64,000 nt of DNA from Ehretia macrophylla (Eukaryota; Streptophyta; Magnoliopsida; Boraginales; Ehretiaceae), in NCBI GenBank assembly GCA_037974665.1, contig CM075769.1, forward strand, positions 79,197,190-79,261,189, in the 5' to 3' direction. Within the stretch, counting starts at the first letter, position 1, and the number at the start of each line of letters is the position of its first letter. The notes under the pieces were generated by a model. The model made no database searches, was not told the DNA's origin, and was given only the letters and a program-made list of their open reading frames with translations. Position numbers and translations under genes: made by a program. Shown here piece after piece: positions 36,254 to 48,403 of the stretch.

Positions 36254-36808
36254 CTTTTCATTTTTTTCCCTGGTTAGGGTTTCCAAGATACTTTATCCAC
36301 CAAATCTCTATTACCGAATCGCACAGAACATTGGGCAAGACAACTTCGCTTCACGTAGAGGCCGGGCCCGCAAACAGATGGCGTAGTGTTGGTGACCAGG
36401 TCTCCTTCGTTCCGATGGCCATAACATTTGTTCCGTAAGGAGTTACGCAGCGCACAGCATACCGCTGCAATGCTTTCTAAGAGCTCTACGACGGGGGCAG
36501 CTAGCTTGCTCGCTGTGCCCATTTTTGGAGCCCAAAATAAAACATTTTCATCAGTTTCTGGCCATTTTTGTTCTTTTGCTCCATTTTTCTATCCCGGATC
36601 GTACGTCGTGAGCTGTTAAAAGGACGATAACCTGACTCGCGAGACATAAGAGGGCCCTACAACGTGTCTATATCACGTCTTGCGGGGATGCTGCATTGTT
36701 GAAGCGGATGGGTTGTCGTTAAGCCCATTGGGCCTTTTGAATGGGCCATCTCTCTAGGCTGGGACTGTGAACCGTTAACACATATAGGAATTGTGCCCTC
36801 AACATGAC

Positions 36809-36927
36809 GGGTGTGATCATACCAGCACTAATGCACCGGATCCCATCAGAACTCCGAAGTTAAGCGTGCTTGGGCGAGAATAGTACTAGGATGGGTCACC
36901 CCCTGTGAAGTCCTCGTGTTGCTCCCC
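36809..36927 (+). rRNA. 5S rRNA
   Basis: Full length. Differences: C6T, G72A, G89C, G98T, A115T. Its downstream spacer is cut off after about 246 bp by the deletion that created the truncated copy at 37174. Confidence 0.95.
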
Positions 36928-37173
36928 CTTTTCAATTTTTTTTGCCTTGGTTAGGGTTGCCAAGATACTTTATCCACCAAATCTCTATTACCGAATCCCA
37001 CGGAAAATTGGGCAAGACAACTTCGATACACGTAGAGGCCGGGCCCGCAAACCGAGGGCATAGGGTTTGTGACCTGATCCCCATCGCTTCGGTGCCCATA
37101 ACTTTTGATACGTGAGGAGTTACGCGGCGCACAGTATACCGTTGCAAAGCTCTCTGAGAGCTCTATGACGGGG

Positions 37174-37268
37174 GCACCGGATCCCATCTGAACTACGAAG
37201 TTAAGTGTGCTTCGGCGAGAGTAGTACTAGGATGGGTGACCCCCTTTGAAGTCCTCGTGTTGCACCCC
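37174..37268 (+). pseudogene. 5'-truncated 5S pseudogene (deletion fusion)
   Basis: The gene starts at 5S position 25. The spacer of the previous unit (GACGGGGGCACC) runs straight into GCACCGGATCCC, so GCACC is a microhomology at the join. The first 24 nt, the whole upstream promoter and the rest of the spacer are gone. The remaining 95 nt carry A40T, C46A, C57T, G64C, G97T and G98T, the same set as the copy at 39183. The A and C boxes are still present in altered form. Confidence 0.94.
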
Positions 37269-37826
37269 CTTTTCAATTTTTTTTGCCCTGGTTAGGATTG
37301 CCAAGATACTTTATCCACCAAATCTCTATTACCGAATCCCACCGAACAATGGGCAAGACAACTTCGCTTAACGTAGAGGCCGGGCCGACAAACCGAGGGC
37401 GTAGGGTTTGTGACCAGGTCTCTGTCGCTCCGGTGCCCATAACTTTTGATCCGTAAGGAGTTACGCGGCGCACAACATACCGTTGCAAAGTTCTTTGAGA
37501 GCTCTATGATGGGGGCAGCTAGCTTGCTTGCTGTGCCCATTTTTGGAGTCCAAAATCGAACATTTTCATCAGTTTCAGGACACTTTTCTACTTTTGCTCT
37601 GTTTTTTAGTCCCGGATCGTACGTCGTGAGCTGTTAAAAGGACGACAACCTGACTCGCGGGACATCAGAGGGCCCTACAACGTGTCGATATCACGTCTTG
37701 CGAGGATGCTGCGTTGTTGAAGCAGATGGGTTGTCGTTAAGCCCATTGAGCCTTTTGAATGGGCCATCTCTCTAGGCTGGGACTGTGAACCGTTAACACA
37801 TATAGGAATTGTGCCCTCAACATGAC

Positions 37827-37945
37827 GGGCGCGATCATACTAGCATTAATGCACCGGATCCCATCAGAACTTCAAAGTTAAGCGTGCTTAGGCGAGAGTA
37901 GTACTTGGATGGGTGGCCCCCTGGGAAGTCCTCGTGTTGCACCCC
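37827..37945 (+). rRNA. 5S rRNA (type a)
   Basis: Full length. Differences: T4C, C15T, C20T, C46T, G48A, G64A, A80T, A90G. Closest relative is the copy at 34102. Confidence 0.94.
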
Positions 37946-38504
37946 CTTTTCAATTTTTCTTGCCCTGGTTAAGGTTGCCAAGATACTTTATCCACCAAAT
38001 CTCTATTATCGAATCCCACGGAACATTGGGTAAGACAACTTCACTTCACGTAATGGCCGAGCCCGCAAACCGAGGGTGTAGGGTTTGTGACCAAGTCTCC
38101 ATCGCTCCGGTGCCCATAACTTTTGATCAGTGAGGAGTTACGCGGCGCACAGTATACCGTTGTAAAGCTCTCTGAGAGCTCTATGACCGGGGCACCTAGC
38201 TTCCTCGCTATGCCCTTTTTTTGGAGCCCAAAATCGAACGTTTTCATTAGTTTCAGGCCACTTTTGTTCTTTTGCTCTATTTTTTCGTCCTGGATCGTAC
38301 GTCGTGAGCTGTTAAAAGGACGATAACCTGACTCGCGAGACATAAGAGGGCCCTACAACGTGTCTATATCACGTCTTGCGGGGATGCTGCATTGTTGAAG
38401 CGGATGGGTTGTCGTTAAGCCCATTGGGCCATTGGAATGAGCTATCTCTCTAGGGTGGGACTGTGAACCGTTAACACATATAGGAATTGTGCCCTCAATA
38501 TGAC

Positions 38505-38623
38505 GGGTGCGATCATACCAGCACTAATGCACTGGATCCCATCAGAACTCCGTTGTTAAGCGTGCTTGGGCGAGAGTAGTACTAGGATGGGTGACCCCCT
38601 GGGAAGTCCCCGTGTTGCACCCC
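38505..38623 (+). rRNA. 5S rRNA (type b)
   Basis: Full length. Differences: C29T, A49T, A50T, T106C. The A box is intact from 51 onward. CATATAGG is present. Confidence 0.95.
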
Positions 38624-39182
38624 CTTTTCAATTTTTTTTTGCCCTGGTTAGGGTTGCCAAGATACTTCATCCACCAAATCTCTATTCCTGAATTCTACAG
38701 AACATTGGGCAAGACAACTTCGCTTCACGTAGAAGCCGGGCCCGCAAACCGAGGGCATAGGGCTTGTGACCAGGTCTCCGTCGCTCCGGTCCCATAACTT
38801 TTGATCCGTAAAGAGTTACGCGGAGCACAGTATACCGTTGCAAAGCTCTCTGAGAGCTCTATGACGGGGGCACCTAGCTTGCTCGCTATACCCATTTTTT
38901 GGAGCCAAAAATCGAACGTTTTCATCAGTTTCAGGCCACTTTTCTTCTTTTGCTTTGTTTTTCCGTCCTGGATCGTATATCGTGAGCTATTAAAAGGACG
39001 ACAACCTGACTCGCGGGACATCAGAGGGCCCAACAACGTGTCGATATCATGTCTTACGAGGATGCTGCATTGTTGAAGCGGATGGGTTGTCGTTAAGCCT
39101 ATTGGGCCTTTTGAATGGGCCATCTCTCTAGGCTAGGACTGTGAATCGTTAACACATATAGGAATTGTGCCCTCAAAATGAC

Positions 39183-39301
39183 GGGTGCGATCATACTAGC
39201 ACTAATGCACCGGATCCCATCTGAACTACGAAGTTAAGTGTGCTTCGGCGAGAGTAGTACTAGGATGGGTGACCCCCTTTGAAGTCCTCGTGTTGCACCC
39301 C
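39183..39301 (+). rRNA. 5S rRNA (type e)
   Basis: Full length. Differences: C15T, A40T, C46A, C57T, G64C, G97T, G98T. From position 25 on it matches the truncated copy at 37174, so the two descend from one recent parent. Confidence 0.95.
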
Positions 39302-39859
39302 CTTTTCAATTTTTTTTGCCCTGGTTAGGATTGCCAAGATACTTTATCCACCAAATCTCTATTACCGAATCCCACGGAACAATGGGCAAGACAACTTCAC
39401 TTCACGTAGAGGCCGGGCCCACAAACTGAGGGCATAGGGTTTGTGTCCAGGTCTCTATCGCTCCGGTGCCCATACCTTTTGATCCGTAAGGAGTTACGCG
39501 GCGCACAGCATACCGTTTTAAAGTTCTTTGAGAGTTTTATGATGGGGGCAGCTAGCTTGCTCCCTGTGTCCTTTTTTGAAACCCAAAATCGAACGTTTTC
39601 ATCAGTTTCAGGCCACTTTATTTCTTTTGGTCTGTTTTTCCGTCCCGGATCGTACGTCGTGAGCTGTTAAAAGGACGACAACCTGACTCGCGGGACATCA
39701 GAGGGCCCTACAACGTGTCGATATCACGTCTTGCGAGGATGCTACGTTGTTGAAGCGGATTGGTTGTCGTTAAGCCCATTGAGCCTTTTGAATGGGCCAT
39801 CTCTCTAGGCTGGGACTGTGAACCGTTAACACATATAGGAATTGTGCCCTCAACATGAC

Positions 39860-39978
39860 TGGTGCGATCATACCAGCACTAATGCACCGGATCCCATCAG
39901 AACTCTGAAGTTAAGCATGCTTAGGCGAGAGTAGTACTAGGATAGGTGACCCCCTGGGAAGTCCTCGTGTTTCACTCC
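39860..39978 (+). rRNA. 5S rRNA (type a)
   Basis: Full length. Differences: G1T, C47T, G58A, G64A, G85A, G113T, C117T. The surrounding spacer is type a. Confidence 0.94.
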
Positions 39979-40540
39979 CCCTTTTCAATTTTTTTTTGCC
40001 CCGGTTAGGGTTGCCAAGATACTTTATCCACCAAATCTCTATTACCGAATCCCACGGAACATTGGGCAAGACAACTTCGCTTCACGTAGAGGCCGAGCCC
40101 GCAAACCGAGGGCGTAGGGTTTGTGACCAGGTCCCCATCGCTTCGGTGCCCATAACTTTTGATCCGTGAGGAGTTACGCGGCGCACAGTATACCGTTGCA
40201 AAGCTCTTTGAGAGCTCTATGACGGGGGCACCTAGCTTGCTCGCTATGCCCTTTTTTTGGAGCCCAAAATAGAACGTTTTCATCAGTTTCAATCTATTTT
40301 TCTTCTTTTGATCTGTTTTTCCGTCCTGGATCGTACGTCGTGAGCTGTTGAAAGGACGACAACCTAACTCACGGGACATCAAAGGGCCCTACAACGTGTC
40401 GATATTACGTCTTGCGAGGATGCTGCGTTGTTGAAGCGGATGGGTTGTCGTTAAGCCCATTGGACATTTTGAATGAGCTATCTCTCTAGGCTGGGACTGT
40501 GAACCGTTAACACATATAAGAATTGTGACCTCAATATGAC

Positions 40541-40659
40541 GGGTGCGATCATACCAGTACTAATGCACTGGATCCCATCAGAACTCCGTAGTTAAGCGTG
40601 CTTGGGCGAGAGTAGTACTAGGATGGGTGACCCCTTGGGAAGTCCTCGTGTTGCACCCC
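40541..40659 (+). rRNA. 5S rRNA (type b)
   Basis: Full length. Differences: C18T, C29T, A49T, C95T. The upstream element is CATATAAG and the CCC patch is ACC. Confidence 0.95.
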
Positions 40660-41218
40660 CTTTTCAATTTTTTTTGCGCTGGTTAGGGGTGCCAAGATAC
40701 TTCATCCACCAAATCTCTATTCCCGAATTCTACAGAACATTGGGCAAGACAACTTCGCTTCACGTAGAAGCCGGACCCGCAAACCGAGGGCGTAGGGTTT
40801 TTGACCAGGTCTCCGTCGCTCCGGAGCCCATAACTTTTGATCCGTAAAGAGTTACGTGGAGCATAGTATACCGTTGCAAAGTTCTCTGAGAGCTCTATGA
40901 CGGGGGCACCTAGCTTGCTCGCTGTGCCCATTTTTTGGAGCCAAAAATCGAATGTTTTAATCAGTTTCAGGCCACTTTTCTTCTTTTGCTTTGTGTTTCC
41001 ATCCCGGATCGTATGTCGTGAGCTATTAAAAGGACGACAACCTGACTCGCTGGACATCAGAGGGCCCTACAACGTGTCGATATCATGTCTTACGAGGATG
41101 CTGCATTGTTGAAGCGGATGGGTTGTCGTTAAGCCCATTGGGGCTTTTGAATGGGCCATCTCTCTAGGCTGGGACTGTGAACCGTTAACACATCTAGGAA
41201 TTGTGCCCTCAACATGAC

Positions 41219-41337
41219 GGGTGCGATCATACCAGCACTAATGCATCGGATCCCATCAGAACTCCGAAGTTAAGCGTGCTTGGGCGAGAGTAGTACTAGG
41301 ATGGGTGACCCCCTGGGAAGTCCTCGTGTTGCACCCC
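41219..41337 (+). rRNA. 5S rRNA (type c), nearly perfect
   Basis: A single difference from the majority, C28T. All internal promoter elements are intact, but the TATA-like element is CATCTAGG. It is one of the two best-preserved genes in the window and a prime candidate for expression. Confidence 0.98.
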
Positions 41338-41894
41338 CTTTTCATTTTTTTTGCCCTGGTTAGGTTTGCCAAGATACATTATCCACCAAATCTCTAATAT
41401 CGAATCCCACGGAATATTGGGCAAGACAACTTCCCTTCACGTAGAGGCCGGTCCCGCAAATCGAGGGCATAAGGTTTGTGACCAGGTCTCCGTCGCTCCG
41501 ATGCCCGTAACTTTTGATCCGTAAGGAGTTACGCTGCGCACACCATACCGTTCCAAAGCTCTTTGAGAGCTCTATGACAGGGGCAGCCAGCTTACTCGCT
41601 GTGCCCATTTTTGGAGCCCAAAATCGAACATTTTCATCAGTTTCAGGCCACTTTTGTTCTTTTGCTCTATTTTTTCGTCCCGAATTGTACGTCGTGAGAT
41701 GTTAAAAGGACGACAACCTGACCCGCGGGACATCAGAGGGCCCTTCAACGTGTCGATATGACGTTTTGCGAGGATGATGCGTTGTTGAAGTGGATGGGTT
41801 GTCGTTAAGCCCATTGGGCATTTTGATTGGGCCATCTCCATAGGCTGGGACTGTGAACCATTAACACATGTAGGAATTGTGCCCTCAACATGAC

Positions 41895-42013
41895 GGGTGC
41901 GATCGTACCATCACTAATGCACCGGATCCCATCAAAACTCCGAAGTTTAGCGTGCTTGGGCGAGAGTAGTACTAGGATGGGTGACCCCCTGGGAAGTCCT
42001 CGTGTTGCACCCC
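41895..42013 (+). rRNA. 5S rRNA (type d)
   Basis: Full length. Differences: A11G, G17T, G41A, A54T. The 3' half is fully majority. The upstream element is CATGTAGG. Confidence 0.95.
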
Positions 42014-42571
42014 CTTTTCATTTTTTTTTGCCCTGGTTAGGGTTTCGAAGATACTTTATCCACCAAATCTCTATTACCGAATCGCACAGAACATTGCGCA
42101 AGATACCTTCGCTTCACGTAGAGGCCGGGCCCGCAAACCGATGGCGTAGTGTTGGTGACCAGGTCACCTTCGTTCCGGTGCCCATAACTTTTGTTCCGTA
42201 AGTAGTTACGCAGCGCACAGCATACCGCTGCAAAGCTTTCTAAGAGCTCTACGACGGGGGCAGCCAGCTTGCTCGCTGTGCCCATTTTTGGAGCCCAAAA
42301 TCAAACGATTTCATCAGTTTCAGGCCATTTTCGTCTTTTGCTCTATTTTTTCGTCCTGGATCGTACGTCGTGTGCTGTTAAAAGGATGACAACCTGACTC
42401 GCGAGAGATTAGAGGGCCCTACAACTTGTCGATATCACATTTTGCAAGGATGCTGCGTTGTTGAAGCAGATGGGTTACCGTTAAGGCCCATTGGGCCTTT
42501 TGAATGGGCCATCTCTCTAGGCTGGGACTGTGAACCGTTAACACATATAGGAATTGTGCCCTCAACATGAC

Positions 42572-42690
42572 GGGTGCGATCATACCAGCACTAATTCACC
42601 GGATCCCATATGAACTCCGAAGTTAAGTGTGCTTGGGCGAGAGTAGTACTAGGATGGGTGACCCCCTGTGAACTTCTAGTGTTGCACCCC
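42572..42690 (+). rRNA. 5S rRNA (type e)
   Basis: Full length. Differences: G25T, C39A, A40T, C57T, G98T, G102C, C104T, C107A. CATATAGG is present. Confidence 0.94.
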
Positions 42691-43248
42691 CTTTTCAATT
42701 TTTTTTGCCCTGGTTAGGGTTGCCAAGATACTTTATCCACCAAATCTCTATTACCGAATCCCACGGAACAATGGGCAAGACAACTTCGCTTCACGGAGAG
42801 GGCAGGGCGGCAAACCGAGGGCGTAGGGTTTGTGACCAGGTCTCCGTCGCTCCGGTGCCCATAACTTTTGATCCGTAAGGAGTTACGCGGCGCACAGCAT
42901 ACCGTTGCAATGTTCTTTGAGAGCTCTAAGATGGGGGCAGCTAGCTTGCTCGCTGTGCCCCTTTTTGGAGTCCAAAATCGAACATTTTCATTAGTTTCAG
43001 GACACTTTTCTTCTTTTGCTTTGTTTTTTAGTCCCGTATGGTACGTCGTGAGCTGTTAAAAGGATGACAACCTGACTCGCGGGACATCAGAGGGCCCTAC
43101 AACGTGTCGATATCACGTCTTGCGAGGATGCTGCGTTGTTGAAGCAGATGGGTTATCGTTAAGCCCATTGGGCCTTTTGAATGGGCTATCTCTCTAGGCT
43201 GGCACTGTGACCCGTTAACACATATAGAAATTGTGCCCTCAACATGAT

Positions 43249-43367
43249 GGGTGCGATCATACCAGCACTGATGCTCCGGATCCCATCAGAACTCCGAAGA
43301 TAAGCGTTCTTGGTTGAGAGTAGTACTAGGATGGGTGACCCCCTGGGAAGTCCTCGTGTTGCACCCC
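43249..43367 (+). rRNA. 5S rRNA
   Basis: Full length. Differences: A22G, A27T, T52A, G60T, G66T, C67T. The A box and intermediate element are altered. The upstream element is CATATAGA and the -1 base is T. Confidence 0.94.
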
Positions 43368-43925
43368 TTTTTCAATTTTTTTTGCCCTGGTTAGGGTTGC
43401 CAAGATACTTTATCCACCAAATCTCTATTACCGAATCCCACGGAACAATGGGCAAGACAACTTCGCTTCACGGAGAAGCTGGGCCCGCAAACCGAGGGCG
43501 TAGGGTTTGTGACCAAGTCCCCATCGCTCCGGTGCCCATAACTTTTGATCCGTGAGGAGTTAGGCGGCGAACAGTATACCGTTGCAAACAGCTTTGAGAG
43601 CTCTATGATGGGGGCAGCCAGCATGCTCGTTGTGCCCATTTTTGGAGCCCAAAATCGAACGTTTTCATCAGTTTCAGTCCACATTTTTTCTTTTGCTCTA
43701 TTTTTCTGTCCCGGATCGTACGTCGTGAGCTGTTAAAAGGACGACAACCTGACTCACGGGACATCAAAGGGCCCTACAACGTGTCGATATCTTGCCTTAC
43801 GAGGATGCTGCATTTTTGAAGCGGATGCGTTGTCGTTAAGCCCACTGGGCTTTTTGAATGGGCCATCTCTCTAGGCTGGGACTGTGAACCATTAACACAT
43901 ATAGGAATTGTGCCCTCAATATGAC

Positions 43926-44044
43926 GGGTGCGATCATACCAGCACTAATGCACCGGATCCCATCAGAACTCCGAAGTTAAGCGTGCTTGGGCGAGAGTAG
44001 TACTAGAATGGGGGACCCCTTGGGAAGTCCTCGTGTTGCACCCC
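43926..44044 (+). rRNA. 5S rRNA
   Basis: Full length. Differences: G82A, T88G, C95T, all in the C box. The spacer after this gene is interrupted by the LTR insertion at 44284. Confidence 0.95.
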
Positions 44045-44283
44045 CTTTTCAATTTTTTTTGCCTTGGTTAGGGTTGCCAAGATACTTTATCCACCAATTC
44101 TCCATTACCGAATCACACGGAACATTGGGCAAGACAACTTCGCTTCACGTAGAGGCCGAACCCACAAACCGAGGGCGTAGGGTTTGTGACCAGGTCTCCG
44201 TCGCTCCGGTGCCCATAACTTTTGATCCGTAAGGAGTTAGGCGGCGCACAGCATACCGTTGCAAAGCTCTCTCATAGCTCTAC

Positions 44284-44632
44284 TGTGAGGCCCGACCCTG
44301 AATAACGTGTATTACCTCGATTTGCGTGCCATAGACCAAGAATGATATGACTGACCTTGAATTACGTGCCCTGTCTTGGTTTTTGTGCATTCCTCGTTGT
44401 ACGTGCGTTAACCTAGGTTTGTGAGTCGTGTCTTGAATTACGTGCATTGCATTGAATTACATGCCTTATTTTGATCTACGTTCATTCACCTAGGGTTGCG
44501 TGTGTTAGCATTGGAATCCGTGCACTTATCTTGAAGTATGTGCCTTAGTCTTAAAAAACGTGCGTTCGTCTCGTAGTTCGTGTTCTACCTCGTAGTGCGT
44601 GCCTTAGACCTAGGAAAGCGTGCCTTCACGCT
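44284..44632 (+). repeat. degenerate ACGTGC-rich repeats inside LTR copy 1
   Basis: Short segments containing TACGTGC, GCGTGC, GTGCG or GTGCATT recur every 15-35 bp through this stretch (for example TTACGTGCCC, GTACGTGCG, TTACGTGCATT). The matching end of the other copy (about 63470-63695, reverse strand) shows the same theme in shorter form. This region would fall in U3, where promoter and enhancer repeats are usual. Confidence 0.6.
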
Positions 44633-47600
44633 AACCGAGAAAGCATCTTACACGGAACACTAAACTATAAAATAATCCTAAAACAATCCTACAAAATCCA
44701 CTAACAATATAATACTCCAAATTCCATTCACTCGAAGACAAAAATGCACCAAACACTAGACATTCCTTATTCTTTATTCTTTGTTCTTTTTGCATTTTCA
44801 ACACACAACAATTACAACCCAAAAGATGACAAGAAATCAGAATTTTGCACATGTCATAGCCGACCACACCATGTTTTGAGCAAGAAATTTGAACAACACA
44901 ATTAAATAAGCATGCTAGACAACTATGACACCAAAAGGCATAAAAAAATGATCAAAAACCCTCACATTTGCACACCTTGCTCGACCAAAAGCTTGAAGCC
45001 CATGCTAAACATTTAAAATTCTATCTTGAAGACACAAATTTCAGATTGTTGGCTGCCCAAGGCCGAGCTTGCATCACCAAGTTACAAGGCTTGTCTTCTT
45101 TTCATTTCAACTCATTTTCCTCAATCTTTCCTCTCTCCCCTTCATTCTCTCTCTCCATTTTCGGTTCTTGGCTGATTTTTCTACCTCCTTAGCTTGTCTT
45201 CTTCACATCTTGGTTGAGCAAGGTCGAGTAGCCATCGAGAAACCCAAGCAAACAAGCTAGAGCTCGAAATCACTCTTGCATGTGCATTTGAAGCTTCATT
45301 TCGGCCTAGGTGAGTTACTAAGCATCCATTTCTTTTCTTCAAGTTCTAATTACTTGCATGCACTAAGAGATTGCTTATTAAGCTAGGAAAAATAGAGAAA
45401 AGCTAGTAGGTTTTCGGCTAGGCAAAGAAAAGGAGAAGATTTGAGCTTCAACAAGGTTGTTGTGCATCTTTTGATTGATTGCAAAGGTGAGGGTTAAAAG
45501 CTTTTGAAAACTCTTTGAAATTTCACATGCATGTTCATAAATGTGTATATTTGCTTCTGTACTTGAGTTATGTGGTCGTTCATGAGCTTAAACAACCATG
45601 CATGGCAAGATCTTGGCTTGAAAATGATGCTAGGTGAAGTCGAATTTATGTGACAGCTCTCTGACCAGTCTGTTCGAGGTACGTTTAGCTAAGCAAATGA
45701 TGGTGAAAATACTTGAAAATTGGTGAGTGACTAGTTTGGACAGTTTTGAACATTTTTCCCAGAAATAGGCCGAAGCAAATTTTGACTCTAAGGTCCTCAA
45801 AAAGGAAAATCATTAAAATGTGACCAAATCTGGAAATCTGGAAAAATGAATCAGGTTTTGGCAGATGCACTGACCTTGTGGAACGAACCATATTTGACTT
45901 AGTAAATGTTGTCCAAAATGCATGAAAATTGTTTTCCTGCTAGATTTTTCAGTTCTGGACAATTTTGTAAGAAATGGACCAAAGCTAAAAATGACTCTAA
46001 GGACCTCAAAAACGTCAAATTCTGAAAAGTGTGCAAATCTGTACAGTTTTGTGCTACCTCACTGTTTCGGCCATAACTAATGATTCTGAACTCCAATTGA
46101 TGCAAGGTTTGTTTCTGATTTTAGTTAACTTATTAAGATTTAATTTTACATCTTATTCACTGAATTTGGAGATTGTTTGCTTACCCGATTGATTGTGAGA
46201 AAACAGCCTATTGCAGTGAGTGTTTCACTTAGCTATATGCATGGAAAACTATTGTAACCTCTCTTGTGGTGCTAATTGCTTGGAATTATGATGTTGGAAT
46301 ATTACGTGGACTGTTTTGAGTACTTGAGGATGCTTGAATGGAATGATGCATGACTTGAGAATAACCTTGAGTTGATTTAGGGTTTTAATCACATGAATAA
46401 GCATGAAATAGAAACCCTAATGACCATGTAGCTTTGCTAAGTGTTGATCTCTTGGTTATTGTGTGGAAATTATATGCTTAGTGGGCTGCCCGTAAATGTG
46501 TTATAACTTCAATTATGGTTTTGACGATTGCATGTTGTCAAATAAGTTTTTCTTGCTACCGAACCCACGTAAATGTTGTTGCATGTTGAATAATTCATAT
46601 CACTTGATTATATGAGCTCCTTAATGAGTTGTATGGCCTGTTTTACATGTGTACATGGCTGCCCGTTTGATGTTCATATGACTCTACATGCCTTTCAAGT
46701 GAAATAACTTGCCTTATCGTGCCTCGTTTGACTACTTATCAACGTGCGATCTTACAACTGTTCGGAGGCAACCTACTTTGTTGCCCTCCTAATATGATAT
46801 GTTAAATTTTATAAATGTGCATTGCATACAAGGTTGCAACCTTTCGTCTGGCATGGTAGTGTTTCACGCACGCCGGGCGGCATCGGGCTTGCCGGTGTTA
46901 CCGTGACTACCATGGTCCAATTCCCTCTCTCGCTTGGCATTTCACCCTCGGAGAGTTGGGTTGTAGGTTTCGGGGTATATCCGGAGTACACCCAATTGGG
47001 AGTGATAAGTGAATTACTGAAGTCGGCCGCAACAATTGATTCAAAATCGAAATTGAGAGCAGATGCTCACCGTATCCTTGAAATGATTGGTAATTGTATC
47101 CGTTTCTCGATTTGTTTCTTATAATTGCTAACCATATTATTTGTAATATGTGACATGTTTTAAAAGGGGTTTTCATAAATTGAACAGGAAAACGAGTTTC
47201 AAAACTTATTTCTCGTTCTCCCTCGCTGAGTTCATAAGGACTCACCCTCTTTTATCATCTCAGGTGAAGAAGAACAGGCACAGGAACCCGAGGATAATGT
47301 ACCTAATGATGAACCCCTGGAGTGATTGCCTGTTATTGTTGTTTTGCTTGAACGTGACTACTTGTGTACCTTTTGCTGCTTGAAGACTATTTCCCTTATG
47401 ATCTTTGTTGCTTGTGATGTAAAAGACCCCCGCTGTAATTTGGGGTCTAATTTTGGATTGTACTTATTTTAAGTAGACTGATACTAGACATGACACTATG
47501 ATCGTTTTGCTTTTACTACCGCTAGTATCTATCACAGGTTATGATGCTTAGTTAAGGAATAGGTAAATGAACTTATCCAATCTCAACAGGTACTCGCTAA

Positions 47601-47961
47601 TAAGTTAAGATCAACAGGTATATTTTGAAACGAGAATAAATGTACAAACGAGACATAGTATGTCGCTAGGATATAAATCAAACAGGACGTCGAAGTAACC
47701 AATAGCCAATTTAATTGATGGATTAACAGTAAGCCTAGCTAGAACTGAATTTGAGATGGTAAATTTTGAGGCTGTTAGAGAATTTAGGTCAAAACAAAGA
47801 GCCCAATTACAGCCGTTATGCTGCCGAATTTTTGAAAAGTTTTGAAGCCCAGAATAAAACGTTAAGTGTTGAACCTCCTAGAATGATTAAGGATGTGAAA
47901 TGACTTGAATGTTTAGATCACACCCTAGTCTAACCTTTATAGGCCGGGTTGGGGCGTGACA
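44284..47961 (+). mobile_element. solo LTR-like element, plant LTR retrotransposon, copy 1
   Basis: This 3678-bp element begins TGTGAGGCCCGACCC and ends GGTTGGGGCGTGACA, with the TG...CA ends typical of LTRs. It is flanked by 5-bp sequences TCTAC and ACTAC that look like a target-site duplication. Removing it plus 5 bp restores a 676-bp 5S unit. It has no repeated ends of its own and no gag-pol-like content, so it is read as a solo LTR, a fossil left by LTR-LTR recombination. Its parts are an ACGTGC-rich 5' region (44284 to about 44632), a CT-rich leader-like tract near 45085-45185, and a GC-richer conserved block near 46830-47000. Superfamily (Ty3 or Ty1) is not decided. It is related over its length to the copy at 60086 but clearly diverged, so it is not recent. 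The strand shown assumes TGTGAGG is the 5' end. A non-autonomous element without genes is the main alternative. Confidence 0.8.
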
Positions 47962-48284
47962 ACTACGACGGGGGCAGCCAACTTTCTCGCTTGGCCCATT
48001 TTTGGAGCCCAAAATCGAACATTTTCATCAGTTTAGTCAACTTTTCTTCTTTTGCTCTATTTTTTCATCCCAGATCGTACGTCGTGAGCTATTAAAAGGA
48101 CGACCACCTGACTCGCGGTACATCAGAGGGCCCTACAACGTGTTGATATCACGTCTTGCGAGGATGCTGCGTTGTTAAAGCAGATGGGTTGTCGTTAAGC
48201 CCCTTGGGCCTTCTGAATGGGCCATCTCTCTAAGCTGGCACTGTGAACCATTAACACATATAGGAATTGTGCCCTCAACATGAC

Positions 48285-48403
48285 GGGTGCGATCATACCA
48301 GCACTATTGCACCGGATCCCATCAGAAATCCGAAGTTAAGCGTGCTTGGGCGAGAGTAGTACTAGGATGGGTGACCCCCTGGAAAGTTCTCGTGTTGCAC
48401 CTA
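48285..48403 (+). rRNA. 5S rRNA, first copy after the LTR insertion
   Basis: Full length. Differences: A23T, C44A, G99A, C104T, C118T, C119A. Its promoter region is complete: the insertion lies 318 bp upstream. CATATAGG is present. Confidence 0.94.

Larger units (their letters stand above)
32749..43248 (+). repeat. five-unit 5S higher-order repeat (types e-a-b-c-d)
   Basis: Type order along the strand: d (32749), e, a, b, c, d (36135), an a-like unit fused by deletion to e, a, b, e (39183), a, b, c, d (41895), e (42572). Types share diagnostic gene and spacer bases, for example TTCCCGAATTCTACAGAAC-like spacer in b and CTCTAATATCG in c. One full cycle spans about 3386 bp. Confidence 0.75.

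Noticed and set aside
44968-45260. Low-complexity Ser/Phe-rich frames in the pyrimidine-rich part of the first LTR
   Set aside because: The composition follows from the CT-rich tract; no coding signal.
46822-47124. Open frame of 100 codons inside the first LTR-like element
   Set aside because: No retroviral or other domain is recognisable and the frame is not evidently preserved in the sister element, so it is left as LTR sequence.
44284-47961. Complete LTR retrotransposon with internal genes
   Set aside because: The element has no direct terminal repeats of its own and no gag, protease, reverse transcriptase or integrase-like stretch, so only a solo LTR or a gene-less element fits.
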